In this document: positions 60,253 through 64,000 of the stretch, in pieces
How the letters are laid out: the number at the start of each line of letters is the position of its first letter
How positions within the stretch are numbered: position 1 is the stretch's first letter
Source: Algoriphagus sanaruensis
GTDB lineage: Bacteria > Bacteroidota > Bacteroidia > Cytophagales > Cyclobacteriaceae
Assembly: GCF_001593605.1 (NCBI RefSeq)
Contig: NZ_CP012836.1
Span: 2,236,501-2,300,500 of the forward strand
Reading direction: 5' to 3'
DNA: 64,000 nucleotides
Made by a program: the position numbers and the translations under genes
Notes under the pieces: generated by a model
Told to the model about the DNA's origin: nothing
The model's database searches: none
The model's input: only the letters and a program-made list of their open reading frames with translations

Positions 60253-60287
60253 TAAAAAGCCATAAGAAAATTCCTATGGCTTTTTAA
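60253..60287 (-). terminator. Terminator of the amidohydrolase operon
   Basis: An 11-bp AAAAAGCCATA/TATGGCTTTTT stem lies just after the stop at 60293; the last stem bases supply the T-run on the minus strand. Confidence 0.85.
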
Positions 60288-60292
60288 AAAGT

Positions 60293-61594
60293 TTAGTTGG
60301 ATTTCAATCCAGGAGATCTTTCCAAAAATTCCTGGTACAAGCGAATATGTCTATTAGATAATGGAATTCGATACCCATCAATAAACACGTGCATGATTTG
60401 TGCTCGAGTTTCAAACGGGTCCTCGGTAGAGACGATCAGGTTTGCTCTTTTTCCCACTTCTACCGAACCATATTGATCTGCAATTCCGAAGATTTCTGCT
60501 GGATTGATAGTTACTGCTTTCCATGCTTCCTCTTTTCCCATTCCGTAAGCCGCCGCAAATGCAGCATGAAATGGAAGATTTCGCACGTTGTCTTCATCAT
60601 CTGTTCGCAATGCCACCTTTACTCCGGCTTTTGCCATTTTTCCAGCATTAGCATAAGGAGTGTCATATCGGTCAGATTGTCTAGTAGGTAGGGCTTGAAC
60701 TGGACCGGTGATTACTGGGATTTTAGCTTTGGCTAATTCTTCAGCAACTCTCCACCCTTCAGAGACACCCGTGAAAATTACTTTTACCTTTTTGTCAGCT
60801 ACCCATTTGATTGCATTCTGAATATCAGAGGCAGTATTCACTTCGATCAACAATGGTAATTCACCTGCGATCACTTTAGCCAATTGATCCATTTCTGGAT
60901 AGTATTGAAGTTCTGCTCCTGCAGTTTTTAGCTCATGGTATTTCAATGCATTCTCCCAAATGGAATTTGCTTCCTTGATGGCTTTTTCTGAGTCTTTTTT
61001 GATGTCATCATCTGATCGGCGATCAAATCGACCTCTTCTGCCTGAAGCGGGAAAATTCATTACCACACCTTTGAATCCTCCATACATTTGGTCAGGAGTG
61101 TATCCATTTAGGTTGATTAGTGCTGCAGTTCCTGGAAACAACCCCCCATTTGGAGAAGTCAAAACAGTAGTTACCCCTGAAACCCGGGTAATCCCAACTG
61201 CCTCAGCATTTGGGTTGACGGCTGTCAAGGCCTGCATATTTGGGGTTACGTTGCCAATTTCTTGATAATCGACCGTTTCTGGTACTGAACTAACTTCAAC
61301 CAAACCTAATCGGGTCCCGCTGTCAATCATACCTGGATAGATAAACAATCCAGTACAATCAATCACTTCTGCTCCATCAGAGGAAATATTGGTTCCGATT
61401 TGAGCAATTTTTCCATTCTCCAAAAGGACGGAGGTATTAGAAAGTGTACCCTTAGTGATGGTCACCACGGTAGCATTTTTGAGGAGGAATTTACCGGTTC
61501 TTGGTTTTACAAATTCCCCGTCGATTTGAGCCATAGCGACTACCGGAAGCAGCGCAAGTAATGTGGCACAAAAGGTTTTTATCAATCTTTTCAT
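60293..61594 (-). CDS. Exported amidohydrolase-fold protein lacking metal ligands
   Basis: A 433-residue protein with a signal peptide (MKRLIKTFCATLLALLPVVAMAQ) and the amidohydrolase barrel. The usual first metal motif GxIDxHxH reads GMIDSGTRLGLVEV; the later His motifs become LLIEVNTASDIQ and VIFTGVSEGWR; only LRTDDEDNVRN keeps an Asp. All four His ligands are gone, so a metal-dependent hydrolase activity is unlikely; a structural or binding role is possible. The ATG at 61592-61594 starts the signal. It is 22 nt after the second amidohydrolase gene. Confidence 0.88.
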   Translation of the reverse strand: MKRLIKTFCATLLALLPVVAMAQIDGEFVKPRTGKFLLKNATVVTITKGTLSNTSVLLENGKIAQIGTNISSDGAEVIDCTGLFIYPGMIDSGTRLGLVEVSSVPETVDYQEIGNVTPNMQALTAVNPNAEAVGITRVSGVTTVLTSPNGGLFPGTAALINLNGYTPDQMYGGFKGVVMNFPASGRRGRFDRRSDDDIKKDSEKAIKEANSIWENALKYHELKTAGAELQYYPEMDQLAKVIAGELPLLIEVNTASDIQNAIKWVADKKVKVIFTGVSEGWRVAEELAKAKIPVITGPVQALPTRQSDRYDTPYANAGKMAKAGVKVALRTDDEDNVRNLPFHAAFAAAYGMGKEEAWKAVTINPAEIFGIADQYGSVEVGKRANLIVSTEDPFETRAQIMHVFIDGYRIPLSNRHIRLYQEFLERSPGLKSN

Positions 61595-61616
61595 TTCTGT
61601 TCGATTTTCGGGGTGA

Positions 61617-63005
61617 TTAGTGCTTTTCTTCCATAAATATCTCTTCGAATGCTTCAAAGAACTGATCTACATCCTGAAGACAGCGATGTTCTTCTTGTTC
61701 GCGAAGGAAGATTGGTTCCACCATTTCGGTAGCTGCTACAAATTGACGCTGATCATCAGCATCAGTCTTGATGTCGAAATACTTAACGCCATCGACAAAA
61801 GTCATTTGAGGAACCGCATAAGAGGAAAGAGGGTGTCCCTCAAAAATGACCAAATCGGCTTGCTTACCGACTTCTATCGAGCCTACCTTCTCTTCAATTC
61901 CTAATTGACGGGCAGGATTAATTGTGATCATAGCTAATGCTTCATCGTCAGTAAGCCCTCCATAACGCTGTGTTTTTGCAGCCTCGTGGTAAAGGTGACG
62001 GATGAGTTCAGCAGAGTCAGAATTGATTGAAGTAATGGCTCCATTTCTATGAAGTATGGCAGCATTGAATGCTGTAGAATAATAAACCTCAAACTTATAG
62101 GACCACCAGTCTGCAAATACAGATGCTCCCATGGTATATTCGGCGATTTCAGGTGCTACTTTAAATCCTTCATTGGTATGTTGGAAAACTAGCTTTTTGA
62201 TCCCAAAATCTTTTGCAACATTAATGAGCATGTAAATTTCATCTGCTCGATAGGAATGGCAATGGATGATAATTTTTCCATCCAAAATATCAGCAAGCGT
62301 CTGAAGTCGTTCATTATAGGCCGGAGGTGCCATGGTGTTGCCTTTTTGAGATTTAGCAGCCGTGTAGGTTTCCCAAGCCTTTTTGTATTGGATCGCTTCA
62401 CTGAATCCATTTCTTAATACAGCTTCCACACCCATTCTTGATCTAGGTTGAATGCCGTTTCCACGTCCATGGACACGAGTTGGATTTTCTCCAAGAGCGA
62501 ATTTGATGGTCTGAGGAGCATCCTGCATGATGATGTCAGCTGGATTGGACATTCCCCAGCGGTGCTTTAAAGTAGCATTTCTACCGCCTACGACATTGGC
62601 TGATCCATGCATAGCATGAGAAATAGTTACCCCTCCTGCAAGAGATCGATAAATGCCAATTTCATAGGGGTTTACTACATCTTTCATTCGGACCTCTGCT
62701 GTGATCGGTGCAGAAGCTTCATTTACTACATCTAAGGCTACATGTGAGTGAGCGTCAATAATTCCAGGCATGAGGTATTTGCCTGAGGCGTCGATAGTTT
62801 GCACACCTGAAGGAGCACTTAAGTTTTGACCTACTTGTTTGATAATACCATCTTGAACCAATACATCTGCATTGGGTAAGGTACCTTTAGTAACAGTAAG
62901 CACGGTTGCGTTTTTGATTAGAACGCTTCCTTTTGGCGTTTGGGCCTGAGCATGGGAAAGTCCAAGTCCCAACAACGCAATCAGAATAAAATTGAGTTTT
63001 TTCAT
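61617..63005 (-). CDS. Exported amidohydrolase (catalytic)
   Basis: A 462-residue amidohydrolase with a signal peptide (MKKLNFILIALLGLGLSHAQAQ). The metal site is complete: HxH in GIIDAHSHVALDVV, His in KIIIHCHSYRADEI, His in LVFQHTNEGFKVAPE and Asp in TSINSDSAELIRHL. The late ITINPARQLGIEEKVGSIEVGKQADLVI is the usual composite-domain return. The substrate may be a peptide, cyclic amide or similar; it cannot be told. It lies between two paralogues that lack these ligands, 4 nt after the preceding gene. Confidence 0.92.
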   Translation of the reverse strand: MKKLNFILIALLGLGLSHAQAQTPKGSVLIKNATVLTVTKGTLPNADVLVQDGIIKQVGQNLSAPSGVQTIDASGKYLMPGIIDAHSHVALDVVNEASAPITAEVRMKDVVNPYEIGIYRSLAGGVTISHAMHGSANVVGGRNATLKHRWGMSNPADIIMQDAPQTIKFALGENPTRVHGRGNGIQPRSRMGVEAVLRNGFSEAIQYKKAWETYTAAKSQKGNTMAPPAYNERLQTLADILDGKIIIHCHSYRADEIYMLINVAKDFGIKKLVFQHTNEGFKVAPEIAEYTMGASVFADWWSYKFEVYYSTAFNAAILHRNGAITSINSDSAELIRHLYHEAAKTQRYGGLTDDEALAMITINPARQLGIEEKVGSIEVGKQADLVIFEGHPLSSYAVPQMTFVDGVKYFDIKTDADDQRQFVAATEMVEPIFLREQEEHRCLQDVDQFFEAFEEIFMEEKH

Positions 63006-63009
63006 GTGT

Positions 63010-64000
63010 TTATGGGATTAGGCTTGGAGCGGATAGACTTGCTTTAATTGGGAAAGAACCCATTTGAGGGACTGAAAGTGAACCTTCCATTGAGGTTCCT
63101 TCTACTTGGCCTGAGATGGTAACGGTTAAGTTCATACCACCAGCTGCTACATCAAAATCAAAGCTGATTGCTTTACCGCTCACTGCAATGTTCTTAAGCG
63201 GTGCTTTTGCTTTGCCACTTCCAGAGGGATCGTCATAAGTGATAGTTCCTTCATAGCTAGCACCATTTTTTTTGAGAGTGATTTCTCCGCCTGAGCTTCC
63301 AGCCGGGGTTTCAGAAGTGTAAGTCCAAACTCCCTCTACAGTTCCAGAGGCATTCCCTTCAGATTTAGAAGCTTTTTTTACTTCATAGTCAAAGACATAG
63401 CCATCTGCAATTACATGTTTGATTTGAGCGTCTTCGGAGAAAATAGGAGCGGTAGCAACGACCATATTTGCCATTTTTCCTTTTTCCAAGGTTCCTGCTA
63501 CTCTAGAAATGCCTAGGATTTGAGCAGGATTTGTAGTCAATGCAGCCAAGGCCGCTTTTTCGCTGAGTCCATTAGAAATCATAGTTCTTAGCGTTTTCAA
63601 AGCATCACCTGCTTTTGCGTCAGAGGTAGTAAATCCAAAAGGAATACCTGCTTTTTCAAGTAGACTTGCCTGCTGTAAGGCTTTTGTATAGGCTTCCTTT
63701 ACACGGGCATATTGAGCTTGAGTAGCTTCGGTTATTCCTGAATCTTTTTGTGCTTTGATAGCTTTGTCATCGGGAAGTTCCAGCTTGATCAAAACAGGGA
63801 TTTGGTTCGATTTGATAAGATCAATTACCGGTTCATAATTTTCCAAACCAGTTAGAATAAGCTTAAATCCTAATTCTTTTTGTAAGGCTACAGCTCTGCG
63901 AATCTCAAGATCAGATCCAGCTGTAAAAATCACTGGAATTTGTTTTTGAACCACTGGACCCATTGCGGATTGAGTTGGAGTGGTTTGAGGTCTAATTACA
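63010..64000 (-). CDS. Amidohydrolase-fold protein, partial, with C-terminal extra domain
   Basis: Frame open from the right edge to the stop at 63010: 330 codons, the C-terminal part of a longer gene (the first Met in the window at 63963 is internal to the barrel). It has the late amidohydrolase barrel (ALTTNPAQILGISRVAGTLEKGKMANMVV) and an added domain of about 110 residues that looks like a lipocalin-like beta structure (VEGVWTYTSETPAGSSGGEI ... SMEGSLSVPQMGSFPI). In the visible barrel the usual His ligands are replaced (IFTAGSDLEIRRAV, LILTGLENYEP); FTTSDAKAG keeps one Asp. It is 4 nt upstream of the catalytic paralogue. Confidence 0.82.
   Translation of the reverse strand, partial: VIRPQTTPTQSAMGPVVQKQIPVIFTAGSDLEIRRAVALQKELGFKLILTGLENYEPVIDLIKSNQIPVLIKLELPDDKAIKAQKDSGITEATQAQYARVKEAYTKALQQASLLEKAGIPFGFTTSDAKAGDALKTLRTMISNGLSEKAALAALTTNPAQILGISRVAGTLEKGKMANMVVATAPIFSEDAQIKHVIADGYVFDYEVKKASKSEGNASGTVEGVWTYTSETPAGSSGGEITLKKNGASYEGTITYDDPSGSGKAKAPLKNIAVSGKAISFDFDVAAGGMNLTVTISGQVEGTSMEGSLSVPQMGSFPIKASLSAPSLIP

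Noticed and set aside
1..64000. Mobile elements, CRISPR arrays, tRNA or rRNA genes
   Set aside because: No transposase, integrase, direct-repeat array, or tRNA cloverleaf was recognised; the only structural RNA is rnpB.

Overview
The window is chromosomal DNA of a Bacteroidota bacterium, most likely order Cytophagales and close to Cyclobacteriaceae/Algoriphagus (inference from gene content, no phylogeny run). Signs of this are a SusC/SusD pair, Tat- and Sec-exported sugar enzymes, many lipoproteins with short lipoboxes, a split transketolase, a fused 2-oxoacid dehydrogenase E1, DUF4377/META lipoproteins, few Shine-Dalgarno sequences and promoters of the Bacteroidota type (TTTG, about 19 nt, TAnnTTTG). 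Genes are densely packed; most are on the minus strand. I found no transposase, phage gene, CRISPR array, rRNA or tRNA.

Layout. 1-7.5 kb: N-terminal part of a tricorn-type protease, a GNAT enzyme, and a minus-strand operon of FAH-family enzyme, M23 peptidase, Bcp peroxiredoxin and two-subunit transketolase. 7.6-15.3 kb: two tandem DUF4377/META-like lipoproteins, a GDSL esterase, an S66 peptidase, an operon of alpha/beta hydrolase, ECF sigma factor and 4-TM protein, and an operon yggS-DUF423-PBP4. 15.4-23.2 kb: LysE exporter, YjdM-like zinc-ribbon protein, alanine dehydrogenase, fused E1, LuxE-like acyl-activating enzyme and an unlisted 39-residue lipoprotein. 23.2-32 kb: a sigma-54 response regulator without a DNA-binding domain just downstream of rnpB (RNase P RNA), DUF3109 protein, SUI1, universal stress protein, operon argS-gpx-menA, arginase. 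32-37.9 kb: arginine decarboxylase, an M15-like DUF5715 protein, UDP-xylose synthase and acyl-CoA dehydrogenase.

38-51 kb is the main accessory block. It has a glucuronate pathway (uxaC, a mannonate-oxidoreductase-like SDR, uxuA), a divergent LacI-type regulator, susC-susD, and exported DUF1080 and Gfo/Idh/MocA proteins. Three near-identical 14-bp LacI-type operators (CG[A/G]AAACGATTGCA) stand in front of uxaC/lacI, susC and the DUF1080 gene. They join the three units into one predicted regulon for uptake and breakdown of a uronic-acid-containing sugar. No classical glycoside hydrolase is present; cleavage may go through 3-keto chemistry by the DUF1080/Gfo-Idh pair (inference).

51-64 kb: a THUMP-domain RNA methyltransferase, small membrane proteins, a large MG2/plug-domain surface protein without a beta-barrel, an ElaA-type acetyltransferase with a luciferase-like monooxygenase, an M28 peptidase, and three consecutive exported amidohydrolases. 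Only the middle one keeps its metal ligands.

The most notable signals are: three genes whose ATG lies exactly 3 nt after a perfect TAnnTTTG box (candidate leaderless mRNAs), the three-operator LacI regulon, the amidohydrolase triad with two degenerate members, and the 39-aa lipoprotein gene.
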